Assembly: GCF_000380105.1 (NCBI RefSeq)
Contig: NZ_KB904482.1
Coordinates: forward strand, 178-64,177
DNA: 64,000 bases
From: Streptococcus orisratti DSM 15617
GTDB lineage: Bacteria > Bacillota > Bacilli > Lactobacillales > Streptococcaceae
Direction: 5' to 3'
Part shown: positions 56,498-64,000 of the stretch, in pieces
Layout of the letters: every line of letters begins with the position of its first letter
How positions within the stretch are numbered: position 1 is the stretch's first letter
Notes under the pieces: generated by a model
Seen by the model: only the letters and a program-made list of their open reading frames with translations
What the model was told of the DNA's origin: nothing
Databases searched by the model: none
Position numbers and translations under genes: made by a program

Positions 56498-57901
56498 GTG
56501 AGGATTTGCTTAATCTTAGAAGGATGTTACCCTTACGTTAATGGTGGGGTATCTTCTTGGATGCACAATTATATTAATGAGATGACAGAACATGAGTTTG
56601 TTCTAGTTACCATTGGTGCTAATGCTAAAAGTAAAGGGAAGTTTAAATATCAACTAGCTGACAATGTGGTGGAAATTAAAGAAATTTTTCTTGATGATGC
56701 TTTTTCTTTAACTACAAAAAAAGATAAGCTAACGTGTGATTTTACGTCAGAAGAACGTCAGGCCTTAAAACATTTGATTGCCTGTAAAAATCCCAATTGG
56801 GAAATACTTTTCAATATTTTTAACGCTCATCATCTATCACCAATTGATTTTTTAGAAAGTCCGATTTTTTTAGAACTTCTGATAGAAGTTATGGAAAAAG
56901 AACATAGTAATCAGGCTTTTTCAGATGTGTTTCATTCAACCCGATCGATGCTTTTACCTGTTTTGTATTTGATGGGAACTGAAATGCCTAAGGCAGATAT
57001 TTATCATTCCATTGCAACAGGCTATGCAGGGTTGATTGCTAGTTTAGGAAGCTTCCAGCACCATGCTCCTCTCCTATTGACAGAACATGGTATTTATACG
57101 CGTGAACGTGAGGAAGAGATTCTTCGGTCAGATTGGGTTTTGCCAAGCATGAAGCGACAGTGGATTCGATTTTTCTATATGTTGTCAAACTTAATCTATT
57201 CTCGTGCTAATCGTGTGACTAGCCTCTATACAAAAGCGAAATTTATCCAAGAGGAAGTAGGGTGTGATATTGAGAAATGTCAAGTGATTTCGAATGGTAT
57301 TCACTACGAACGTTTTTCAAAAATTCCTTTAAAGGAAGAAGATGGCTGGGTTGATATTGGGGCAATTGTCCGAATTGCACCTATTAAGGATATTAAGACG
57401 ATGATTTATGTTTTTTACGAATTATCTCAGCGTTATCCTAAAACACGATTACATATTTTAGGCGGTGTTGATGATAAGGACTACAATAAAGAGTGCCATC
57501 AACTTGTGAAACAATTAGGACTTAACAATGTTATTTTTACGGGTCAAGTTGATATCGTGCGGTATATGGAAAAATTAGATTTCACGATTTTAACTAGTAT
57601 TTCAGAAGCACAACCTCTATCTGTCATTGAATCAATGGCTGCTAAACGTCCTTGTGTAACCACTGATGTTGGATGTTGTCGTGAACTACTTGAAGGAGGA
57701 CCGGGGGATAAGTTTGGAATAGCTGGTTATTGCATTCCACCAACTTATCGATTAGGATTAACGCACGCTATGGAAAAAATGTGCAGTTCTCGTCAACTAA
57801 GGGAGAAAATGGGGCTAATTGCTCAAAAGCGTGCCCAAACTTACTACCTTTATGAGACCATGATTCAGCAGTATCGAGACTTATATGAGGAGGTGATATA
57901 G
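56498..57901 (+). CDS. pelF: PelF glycosyltransferase (GT4)
   Basis: A 467-residue GT-B enzyme, the cytoplasmic polymerase of Pel. MRICLILEGCYPYVNGGVSSWMHN at the N-terminus is the family hallmark. The C-terminal half has IGAIVRIAPIKDIKTMIYVF and the nucleotide-sugar motif SISEAQPLSVIESMA (E-x7-E). Start GTG after GAAAGGA. Ends one base before pelG. Confidence 0.9.
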   Translation: MRICLILEGCYPYVNGGVSSWMHNYINEMTEHEFVLVTIGANAKSKGKFKYQLADNVVEIKEIFLDDAFSLTTKKDKLTCDFTSEERQALKHLIACKNPNWEILFNIFNAHHLSPIDFLESPIFLELLIEVMEKEHSNQAFSDVFHSTRSMLLPVLYLMGTEMPKADIYHSIATGYAGLIASLGSFQHHAPLLLTEHGIYTREREEEILRSDWVLPSMKRQWIRFFYMLSNLIYSRANRVTSLYTKAKFIQEEVGCDIEKCQVISNGIHYERFSKIPLKEEDGWVDIGAIVRIAPIKDIKTMIYVFYELSQRYPKTRLHILGGVDDKDYNKECHQLVKQLGLNNVIFTGQVDIVRYMEKLDFTILTSISEAQPLSVIESMAAKRPCVTTDVGCCRELLEGGPGDKFGIAGYCIPPTYRLGLTHAMEKMCSSRQLREKMGLIAQKRAQTYYLYETMIQQYRDLYEEVI

Positions 57902-59374
57902 ATGGCAGGTATTGGGTTTTCAATCAATAAGCTTGTTAAGGAAAAAAATTTTTCTTCTAAGCCTAGGGCTTTTGCTTATGCAGCTATCGTAACAATAGGC
58001 CCACTTTTATTTGGCGAACTCGTTTTAGTGGCTGTTTATGCTTTAACTAATTTCTCAAAAGTGATAGTCGCGGATAGAAATTTAATTGTGGCCATTATTA
58101 CTTATGGCTTATTAGCATCGTTAATCATCAATGGCGCTTCGTCATTAGTAATTTCCAGATACCTATCTGATAAGCTTTATGCTAAAAAAATTGGAGATAT
58201 TTTGACTACTTACTGGGGAAGCCAACTTTTCTTGCTTACGGTAGGTGGACTCATTTATGGAATTTTTATTATTTTTTCAGGGATAGGGATTTTTTATAGC
58301 GTTTTGGCTTGGCTTTTGTTTTGTGAATTGTTGCTTTCGTGGAATGCTTTGAATTTTTTAACTATTTTGCGAGATTATCAGGGGCTTTTTAAATCTTTTA
58401 GTTTGACTATTGTTACTACATGTGCAATGGGAGGGATTTTCTTTTTGATTGGGATGGCCCCAGTTGCGGCCTCTATTGGAGGAATGATTATGGGTTACGC
58501 CAGTTTCTTTATTCAAACAACTCAGTTATTATATAGACAGTTTTCGGGACGTATTCATTTTAAACGCTTGTTCTCGTTTCTTGACTATTTTGATGAATTT
58601 TGGAAGTTGTCTGTTATTGGTTTGTCGACTCAGCTAGGCTTGTTGGGACATGTCATTTTGATTTGGTTTAGCCCTATTGGACAAAAAGTGAAGGGGTTAT
58701 TCTATATTGCACCTTATTACGATTTGACTATTTTCTTAGCATCGTTAAGTATGTTAGCAACAATAATTAGTTTTACTATTTTTTTAGAAGTTGATTTTTT
58801 CAAGATTTATCGAAAGTATTACCAAAGTCTTGATAAGGGTGCTACTCTAAATCAAATTAAGAAAATAGAAACTGATATGATAGACTGCTTAAAAAATGGT
58901 TTAAGAAAGGCCTCTTGGATACAAACCATTGTGACTTTATTATCAATTTCAGTTGGTACAGCTATTTTGAATAATCTTCCCTTAGGTTTCAACAGTACAA
59001 TGGGTGGTTATTTCAGGATACTTTGTGTAGCTTATGCCATCTATGGTATTGCTAATATCTTATCCTTGTCGTCTATGTATTTCGGAAATGTAGAGGGAAG
59101 TTTTCAGTCAGGAATAGTCTTTGTTCTGATTACCTTATTGATGACCGTTGCTGTTATGTTTATCAATGACCTATTTTATGGTTTTGGTTTTTTAATTGGA
59201 TCTGCAGTTTATTTTATCTTAGTGTGGTGGCAGTTAGAAAAAACTACGAGTAATGTGCTCTATCAAATTTTAGGAAAGCAGCCAATTATTCAACAGACAC
59301 ATCAAGGATTTTTTTATCGCCTATCAAAAACGTTGAATAAAAAAGTAAGAATTTTGGTAAGGAGAGGTTCATGA
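57902..59374 (+). CDS. pelG: PelG membrane transporter
   Basis: A 490-residue MATE/MVF-like polytopic protein with 12 or so hydrophobic segments, opening MAGIGFSINKLVKEKNF as PelG proteins do. It exports the polymer across the membrane with PelD and PelE. GAGGAGGTGAT sits at the end of pelF, and the ATG directly follows the pelF stop. The last codons (RRGS) lie in a 35-bp tandem duplication. Confidence 0.88.
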   Translation: MAGIGFSINKLVKEKNFSSKPRAFAYAAIVTIGPLLFGELVLVAVYALTNFSKVIVADRNLIVAIITYGLLASLIINGASSLVISRYLSDKLYAKKIGDILTTYWGSQLFLLTVGGLIYGIFIIFSGIGIFYSVLAWLLFCELLLSWNALNFLTILRDYQGLFKSFSLTIVTTCAMGGIFFLIGMAPVAASIGGMIMGYASFFIQTTQLLYRQFSGRIHFKRLFSFLDYFDEFWKLSVIGLSTQLGLLGHVILIWFSPIGQKVKGLFYIAPYYDLTIFLASLSMLATIISFTIFLEVDFFKIYRKYYQSLDKGATLNQIKKIETDMIDCLKNGLRKASWIQTIVTLLSISVGTAILNNLPLGFNSTMGGYFRILCVAYAIYGIANILSLSSMYFGNVEGSFQSGIVFVLITLLMTVAVMFINDLFYGFGFLIGSAVYFILVWWQLEKTTSNVLYQILGKQPIIQQTHQGFFYRLSKTLNKKVRILVRRGS

Positions 59375-59426
59375 AAAAGAATAGAAATTTGGTAAGGAGA
59401 GGTTCATGAAAAAGAATAGAAATTTG
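59353..59426 (+). repeat. 35-bp tandem duplication at the pelG-cotH junction
   Basis: 39 bases at 59353-59391 match 59388-59426 exactly (period 35). Each copy holds AAGGAGAGGTTCATGAAAAA, the ribosome site and ATG of the CotH gene. The period is not a multiple of three. Confidence 0.95.
59371..59409 (+). CDS. 12-residue ORF created by the duplication
   Basis: ATG (overlapping the pelG stop as ATGA) to TGA encodes MKKNRNLVRRGS: the CotH start fused to the PelG end. Its TGA overlaps the true CotH ATG at 59406, again as ATGA. It has a full ribosome site. Probably an accidental relay ORF rather than a functional peptide. Confidence 0.5.
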   Translation: MKKNRNLVRRGS

Positions 59427-61178
59427 TTAGTGGTTGTTTTCCTTTTCTTAACCGCAGCAGCCCTAGTCTGTTTGGTTGGAGTTCTTACAGTGAAAGATAA
59501 GGAAGATTCTAGTCTTAAAATAAAAAAAGAAAAAATAAGCTACTCTAAGAAAAATTATCATTTAGCAGACAATGAGGCTCTGTATGAAACTCAAGATAAT
59601 AAAAGTGTTGAAACGATGTACTTGACTGTCAGACGTGGCAGTGATTCAGAAAATACTAATCATTCTTGGTCAGAAATTAATGGTCTCTCAGTCTATGACT
59701 ATGAAAAAATGGGGGTTAATCGTTATAAAATTTTAGGCCTACTCCAAGTTGGAAATGAAAATGGACCACAATCAGGAAAATTAGGCTATGGTGAGGTCGT
59801 GCCAAATGCTACTGTCCAAGTTCGGGGACAGACCTCAAGTAGAAATTCACAAAAGAATTTCAAAATTGAGATAAAAGATGGTAAGGGATCTTGGTATGGT
59901 CAAAAAACAATCAACCTTAATAAACATCAAACAGAAAGTCTCCGTTTTCGTAATAAACTATCCTATGCTTTGTTGGAAAAAATTCCTCAAGTTTTAAGTT
60001 TGCGAACTCAATTTGTTCATCTCTATGTTAAAGACACTACAGGCGATAAACCAAATGAATTTGTCGACTATGGTTTATATACACAAGTTGAGCAACTAAA
60101 CAAAGCAGGGATGAGGGCTCACAATTTAGATAGCAGTGGGCAACTTTATAAAGTTAACTTTTTTGAGTTTATGGATGAGAACAATGTTATTAAATTAACA
60201 AGTGATCCTGATTATGACAAAGAAAAATTCGAAGAAATGCTTGAAATAAAAGGATCAAGTGATCACAGCAAATTGATTAAGTTAATCAAAAAAGTTAATG
60301 ACAGTTCCAGCAGTTTTTACGGTATTTTGGAAAAATATTTTGATATAGATAATTTATCTTATTGGATGGCGTTTCAAATTTTAATGGGGAATCATGATAC
60401 TCAGAATCGAAATATGTATCTATACAGCCCTCTAAATTCTCAGCGCTGGTACATTATTCCTTGGGATAATGATGCATCACTTTTTGAAACGGAGTATGAA
60501 ATAAAAGGTTTTACTGGAAGTTCCGATTGGGAGTCGGGTATTAGTAATTATTGGGGTAATGTCCTTTTTAGACGGGCATTGAAAACAAAGGAATTCCGCA
60601 AGGCTCTTGACAATGCTATTGAAGATTTACGGAAAAATTACCTTACAGATAATCGTATCACGGAACTATCAAATGAGTTAGCCGCCACAGTGGAACCCTA
60701 CATTACTGAAACCCCTGATTCTACTTATTTAGGAGTTTCTATGGCAAATCATGAAAAAATACTAAAAGCCTTACCTTCAGAAGTTGAAAGTAATTATCAA
60801 AAATATTTTGAAAGCTATCAAAAACCAATGCCGTTCTTTATTGCAACACCAGAAAAAACCTCTGATAAATTAAAATTAAGTTGGGAGAGTGCTTATGATT
60901 TTAACTCTGAAGACATTACCTACACGGTTGAGGTTTCAAAAAATTATGATTTTTCAGATACCATTTTAAAACAGGAAAATCTTAAATTGACTAGTATTAA
61001 TATGGATATGCTAGAAGAAGGACAGTACTTCATCCGAGTTAAGGCAACAAATACTTCAGGTAAATCTCAATACGCTTTTGATTACTACGTAGCAGATAAT
61101 TTAGGTAAAGTCAGTGGTATTAAATCTTTTTATGTTAATTCGGATAAAACAGTTAGTGAGGACAAATATGAAGAATAA
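59406..61178 (+). CDS. CotH-type protein kinase-like protein, membrane-anchored
   Basis: A 590-residue protein with one transmembrane helix (6-27) and an outside CotH kinase domain (about 65-430). MGNHDTQNRNMYLY holds the catalytic-loop Asp and Asn, and YIIPWDNDASLF the metal-binding Asp, as in spore-coat CotH. VRGQTSSRNSQKNFKIEIK is a typical N-lobe strand. A fibronectin-like domain follows (about 475-560). It would phosphorylate an extracytoplasmic protein or glycan. Overlaps the VTC gene by 11 bases. Confidence 0.82.
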   Translation: MKKNRNLLVVVFLFLTAAALVCLVGVLTVKDKEDSSLKIKKEKISYSKKNYHLADNEALYETQDNKSVETMYLTVRRGSDSENTNHSWSEINGLSVYDYEKMGVNRYKILGLLQVGNENGPQSGKLGYGEVVPNATVQVRGQTSSRNSQKNFKIEIKDGKGSWYGQKTINLNKHQTESLRFRNKLSYALLEKIPQVLSLRTQFVHLYVKDTTGDKPNEFVDYGLYTQVEQLNKAGMRAHNLDSSGQLYKVNFFEFMDENNVIKLTSDPDYDKEKFEEMLEIKGSSDHSKLIKLIKKVNDSSSSFYGILEKYFDIDNLSYWMAFQILMGNHDTQNRNMYLYSPLNSQRWYIIPWDNDASLFETEYEIKGFTGSSDWESGISNYWGNVLFRRALKTKEFRKALDNAIEDLRKNYLTDNRITELSNELAATVEPYITETPDSTYLGVSMANHEKILKALPSEVESNYQKYFESYQKPMPFFIATPEKTSDKLKLSWESAYDFNSEDITYTVEVSKNYDFSDTILKQENLKLTSINMDMLEEGQYFIRVKATNTSGKSQYAFDYYVADNLGKVSGIKSFYVNSDKTVSEDKYEE

Positions 61179-61896
61179 CAAAGAGGTTTATAGACATGAA
61201 CAAAAATACTTGATTTCTAAAAAGGATCAATATCTCATACGTCAACGTTTACGGGAGTTGATGATTTTGGATAAGCATGTTAGGGAAAATAGCTATACCA
61301 TTCGGAGTCTGTATTTTGATGATTATTGGAATAGTGCTTATGAAGATAAGCAAGCGGGGGTGCTTAAACGGAAAAAATACCGTATTAGAATATATAATTT
61401 CTCAGCAGATATCATTAAACTTGAAAGAAAACGGAAGCATGGAGCATATATTTACAAGGAGGATGCTCCTCTAACTCAAGAAGAATTTTATAAGATTTTG
61501 GATGGTGACTACACTTTCTTGCTGCACAGTCCTTACCAACTTTGTCAAGAATTTTATGTAGAATGTATCGCAAACGCTATGAAACCAAGGACAATTGTTG
61601 ACTATGAACGAGAACCTTGGACCTTGAATGCAGGAACGGTTCGAGTCACTTTTGATGAAAATGTGCGGGCAGCGATAGGGAGCTTTGATATTTTTGATGC
61701 TAATCTTCCTGCATTAGAAGTTTTAGAGCCAGATAAACTTGTCATGGAAGTTAAATATACGGAATTTTACCCAGAAATTATCAAGGAAATTATTCCATCG
61801 GACGCTATGGAATACACAGCAGTTTCCAAATATGTCCTTTGCTACGATAAAAGTAATTACAATCGCAGTTTTAATGATTATTGGTATGATCATTAG
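61168..61896 (+). CDS. VTC-domain (polyphosphate polymerase-like) protein
   Basis: A 242-residue cytoplasmic protein with the VTC tunnel fold: YRHEQKYLISK at the start, RSLYFDD, RKKYRIRIYNF and KLERKRKHGAYIYKE giving the basic tunnel lining, then EVKYTEF and AVSKYVLCYD. Yeast VTC4 makes polyphosphate from ATP; bacterial members with CotH and DUF4956 neighbours are uncharacterised. Start 61168 chosen for GTGAGG upstream and the family N-terminus. Confidence 0.82.
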   Translation: MKNNKEVYRHEQKYLISKKDQYLIRQRLRELMILDKHVRENSYTIRSLYFDDYWNSAYEDKQAGVLKRKKYRIRIYNFSADIIKLERKRKHGAYIYKEDAPLTQEEFYKILDGDYTFLLHSPYQLCQEFYVECIANAMKPRTIVDYEREPWTLNAGTVRVTFDENVRAAIGSFDIFDANLPALEVLEPDKLVMEVKYTEFYPEIIKEIIPSDAMEYTAVSKYVLCYDKSNYNRSFNDYWYDH

Positions 61897-61928
61897 TCCT
61901 ATTAGATAATAAAGAAAAGAGAATAATA

Positions 61929-62594
61929 ATGAGTATTCAAGATGTTTTGAAAAAGTCGTTTGTCAGTTCGTTTTCGGGGGAAGATCTTCAGAAAGTTCTT
62001 TTGTCCCTCTTAATCTCAATTATCATGGGAGCTATCATTTACTTGATTTATAGACAGTTTTACACAGGAGTTGTCTTCTCACGCAGCTTTGCCATTACTC
62101 TGGTTGGCATGACTGTTTTGACTTGTATGGTGACTTTAGCCATTAGCTCAAATATTGTTATTTCACTTGGTATGGTTGGAGCCTTGTCTATTGTACGTTA
62201 TCGGACAGCTATCAAAGATCCAATGGATTTACTCTATATCTTTTGGGCGATAACTACCGGAATTACTATTGGTGCGGGAATGTACCTTCTGGCTTTAATT
62301 GCTGCTGTTGTCATGGTTGGACTTTTTATTGTTTTTTACCATTATCAGCAAACAGGAAAAGTTTATATTGCTGTCATTCATTATAAAAATACTGATATAG
62401 AAGAAAAGGTACTGCAAGCATTTGGGAAGATGAAATATTTTTTGAAAGCCAAAACAGTCCGTAAAGGTTTAGTAGAGCTATCTGTGGAAATATTCTGCAA
62501 GGATGAAAACCTTGCCTTCTCAGAGAAAATTCAAGCCATTGAAGGAGTGGAAGATATTACTCTTATCCAATATAATGGTGAATATCATGGCTAA
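61929..62594 (+). CDS. DUF4956 membrane protein
   Basis: A 221-residue protein with four hydrophobic helices (about 20-135), containing the family motif GMVGALSIVRYRTAIKDPMDLLYIFW, then a small C-terminal alpha/beta domain. It nearly always accompanies VTC-domain genes and is a candidate channel or partner for the VTC enzyme. Function unproved. Confidence 0.8.
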   Translation: MSIQDVLKKSFVSSFSGEDLQKVLLSLLISIIMGAIIYLIYRQFYTGVVFSRSFAITLVGMTVLTCMVTLAISSNIVISLGMVGALSIVRYRTAIKDPMDLLYIFWAITTGITIGAGMYLLALIAAVVMVGLFIVFYHYQQTGKVYIAVIHYKNTDIEEKVLQAFGKMKYFLKAKTVRKGLVELSVEIFCKDENLAFSEKIQAIEGVEDITLIQYNGEYHG

Positions 62595-62629
62595 GGAAAC
62601 AAATTATAACGAAAGTGAGGAGTAATCTT

Positions 62630-63640
62630 ATGTCAATCTTATTAACAGGCGGGGCCGGTTACATAGGCAGTCATACTGCTGTTGAATTAATTACAGCAGG
62701 TTTTGAAGTTATCATTGTTGATGATTTTTCAAATAGTTCCCCAGAAGTTTTAAATCGTTTGAAAACTATAACAGGGCAAAATATTCCTTTCTACGAGGGA
62801 ACTATTCTTGATAAGACCTTTTTAAATAATATTTTTTATGAAAATGATATTGAAGCAGTTATTCATTTTGCGGCTTTTAAGGCGGTTGGAGAGTCTGTTG
62901 AGCAACCTTTAAAGTATTATAAAAATAACATTACTGGTACGATTACCCTTCTTGAAGTCATGAATGCACATAAGGTGAAAAACATTGTTTTTAGCTCAAG
63001 TGCAACGGTTTATGGAATAAATAATATTTCACCACTGACAGAAGAACTACCAACTTCGGCTACAAATCCATATGGCTATACCAAGGTTATGATGGAACAA
63101 ATTCTCATAGATGTGGCAAAAGCTGATCCAGAGTGGTCTGTTACCCTGCTGCGTTATTTTAACCCGATTGGTGCTCATGAAAGTGGACTAATTGGCGAAG
63201 CGCCAAATGGTGTTCCTAACAATCTCGTCCCCTATATTACACAAGTTGCAGTTGGAAAACTTAAAGAGTTAAGTATTTTTGGAGATGATTATAATACGTT
63301 AGATGGTACAGGGGTTCGGGATTACATCCATATTGTTGATCTTGCTAAAGGTCACGTTTTAGCTCTTAAACAGAATCTTGGTGCACAAGGTAGTGATATT
63401 TTCAATCTTGGTACAGGTAAAGGGTACAGTGTTTTAGAGCTTGTGAAAGCTTTTGAAGCGGAAAATCATGTTGCGATTCCTTATGTGATAAAACCACGAC
63501 GTGCGGGAGACATTGCAACCTGTTACGCAGATGCTTCAAAGGCCAACAAAAAATTAGGCTGGAAAGCCCAAAAGACTCTTCAAGATATGATGAGAGATTC
63601 TTGGAGATGGCAAAGCCAAAATCCAAATGGTTACCAGTAG
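62630..63640 (+). CDS. galE: UDP-glucose/UDP-GlcNAc 4-epimerase
   Basis: A 336-residue SDR epimerase. GGAGYIGSH (NAD site), SSSATVYG, then YGYTKVMMEQ with the catalytic Tyr and Lys, and RYFNPIGAHESG. In a Pel operon it would make UDP-GalNAc from UDP-GlcNAc, the sugar Pel requires. Dual specificity is inferred from context. Start 62630 chosen because AGGAG lies upstream. Last gene of the operon. Confidence 0.9.
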   Translation: MSILLTGGAGYIGSHTAVELITAGFEVIIVDDFSNSSPEVLNRLKTITGQNIPFYEGTILDKTFLNNIFYENDIEAVIHFAAFKAVGESVEQPLKYYKNNITGTITLLEVMNAHKVKNIVFSSSATVYGINNISPLTEELPTSATNPYGYTKVMMEQILIDVAKADPEWSVTLLRYFNPIGAHESGLIGEAPNGVPNNLVPYITQVAVGKLKELSIFGDDYNTLDGTGVRDYIHIVDLAKGHVLALKQNLGAQGSDIFNLGTGKGYSVLELVKAFEAENHVAIPYVIKPRRAGDIATCYADASKANKKLGWKAQKTLQDMMRDSWRWQSQNPNGYQ

Positions 63641-64000
63641 TAAATTATTGGCTACTTCACTATCTGGGGTGCCTTAGCAATCTATAATTGATACCATAGT
63701 CATTCAGCTTATCTTTTATTACTTCAACGAATGGGAATTCTGTTTCCATATTTTCAACCTTCGGCAATCACTACAATGACTGTTTGACATGAATTTTGTT
63801 TTACTATCCTACTCCACTAGTCTTTTTGCGGATTGGTGGAGTCGGTACTAAAAGCAAATTGAAAGACTATAAAACTTGCTTCATCATTAAACGAGTTTGG
63901 AATAGGCCTAGTTCCAAACTCATTTTAAGTTTAACGGACATGATATAAGATTTATGCGTTCAAATCTTAGTTTAGAACTAATACTCAAAGAAAATCAAAT
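63641..64000. other. Non-coding tail after galE with a hairpin and a truncated repeat
   Basis: 360 bases with no supported gene. A perfect hairpin GAGTTTGGAA (63893-63902) / TTCCAAACTC (63912-63921) is followed by a weak T run and may terminate the pel operon, although it is 250 bases away. ATACTCAAAGAAAATCAAAT at the very end is the start of another repeat cut by the window. Confidence 0.55.

Noticed and set aside
59371-59409. A functional 12-residue peptide
   Set aside because: It is fully explained as a by-product of the 35-bp duplication; kept only as a possible relay ORF.

Overview
The window is low-GC Firmicutes chromosome and almost certainly comes from a Streptococcus. The tmRNA tag reads AKNTNSYALAA. 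The order dnaE-pfkA-pyk-(signal-peptidase-like)-glmS, a trpXYZ-type transporter, the dinG-ypmB-aspB-asnS block and an SMK-type metK leader all fit that genus. The species cannot be fixed from sequence alone. The gene order recalls the pyogenic group and its relatives.

Layout. 1-1250: the 3' end of a tyrosine integrase followed by coding debris. 1.25-6.0 kb: a lipoprotein, lrgAB (reverse), a GntR/ABC export operon and a TVP38 membrane protein. 6.0-6.5 kb: ssrA (tmRNA). 7.2-16.6 kb: dnaE, pfkA, pyk, a signal peptidase homologue without its catalytic pair, glmS with two NagR-like operators, and a PhnA zinc-ribbon protein. This block lies between two inverted repeat elements that share 102 identical bases. 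16.9-24.4 kb: an amino-acid ABC transporter, rqcH (reverse), a LysR remnant, and a tryptophan-type transporter behind a Trp-codon leader peptide and attenuator. 24.6-31.6 kb: rnjB, an esterase, birA (reverse), metK behind an SMK box interrupted by a repeat, and an AraC/GyrI regulator. 31.9-35.8 kb: a secreted modular alpha-amylase and a reverse esterase. 36.0-41.9 kb: dinG, ypmB-like, aspB, a dead VOC gene, asnS. 41.9-43.7 kb (reverse): an ECF S component and a nucleoside hydrolase under a preQ1-I riboswitch, probably queuosine-precursor salvage. 44.0-49.2 kb: a MITE-like repeat, a two-gene 2-hydroxyacyl-CoA dehydratase/activase unit (reverse) and a divergent TetR regulator. 49.3-51.4 kb: a DUF1003 protein and a DUF4832 putative glycosidase.

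51.6-63.6 kb is the most distinctive region: a Gram-positive Pel exopolysaccharide operon. The order is pelD, pelE, pelA-type deacetylase (DUF2194), pelF, pelG, then CotH-kinase, VTC-domain and DUF4956 genes, then galE. GalE would supply the UDP-N-acetylgalactosamine that Pel needs. PelF would polymerise, and PelD/PelE/PelG would form the membrane complex. The deacetylase gene is split by a one-base frameshift. A 35-bp tandem duplication at the pelG-cotH junction duplicates the start signals of cotH. The CotH/VTC/DUF4956 trio suggests a phosphate or polyphosphate activity tied to the polymer or the wall.

Transcription units mostly end at clear intrinsic terminators. Small streptococcal repeat elements fill several intergenic gaps.
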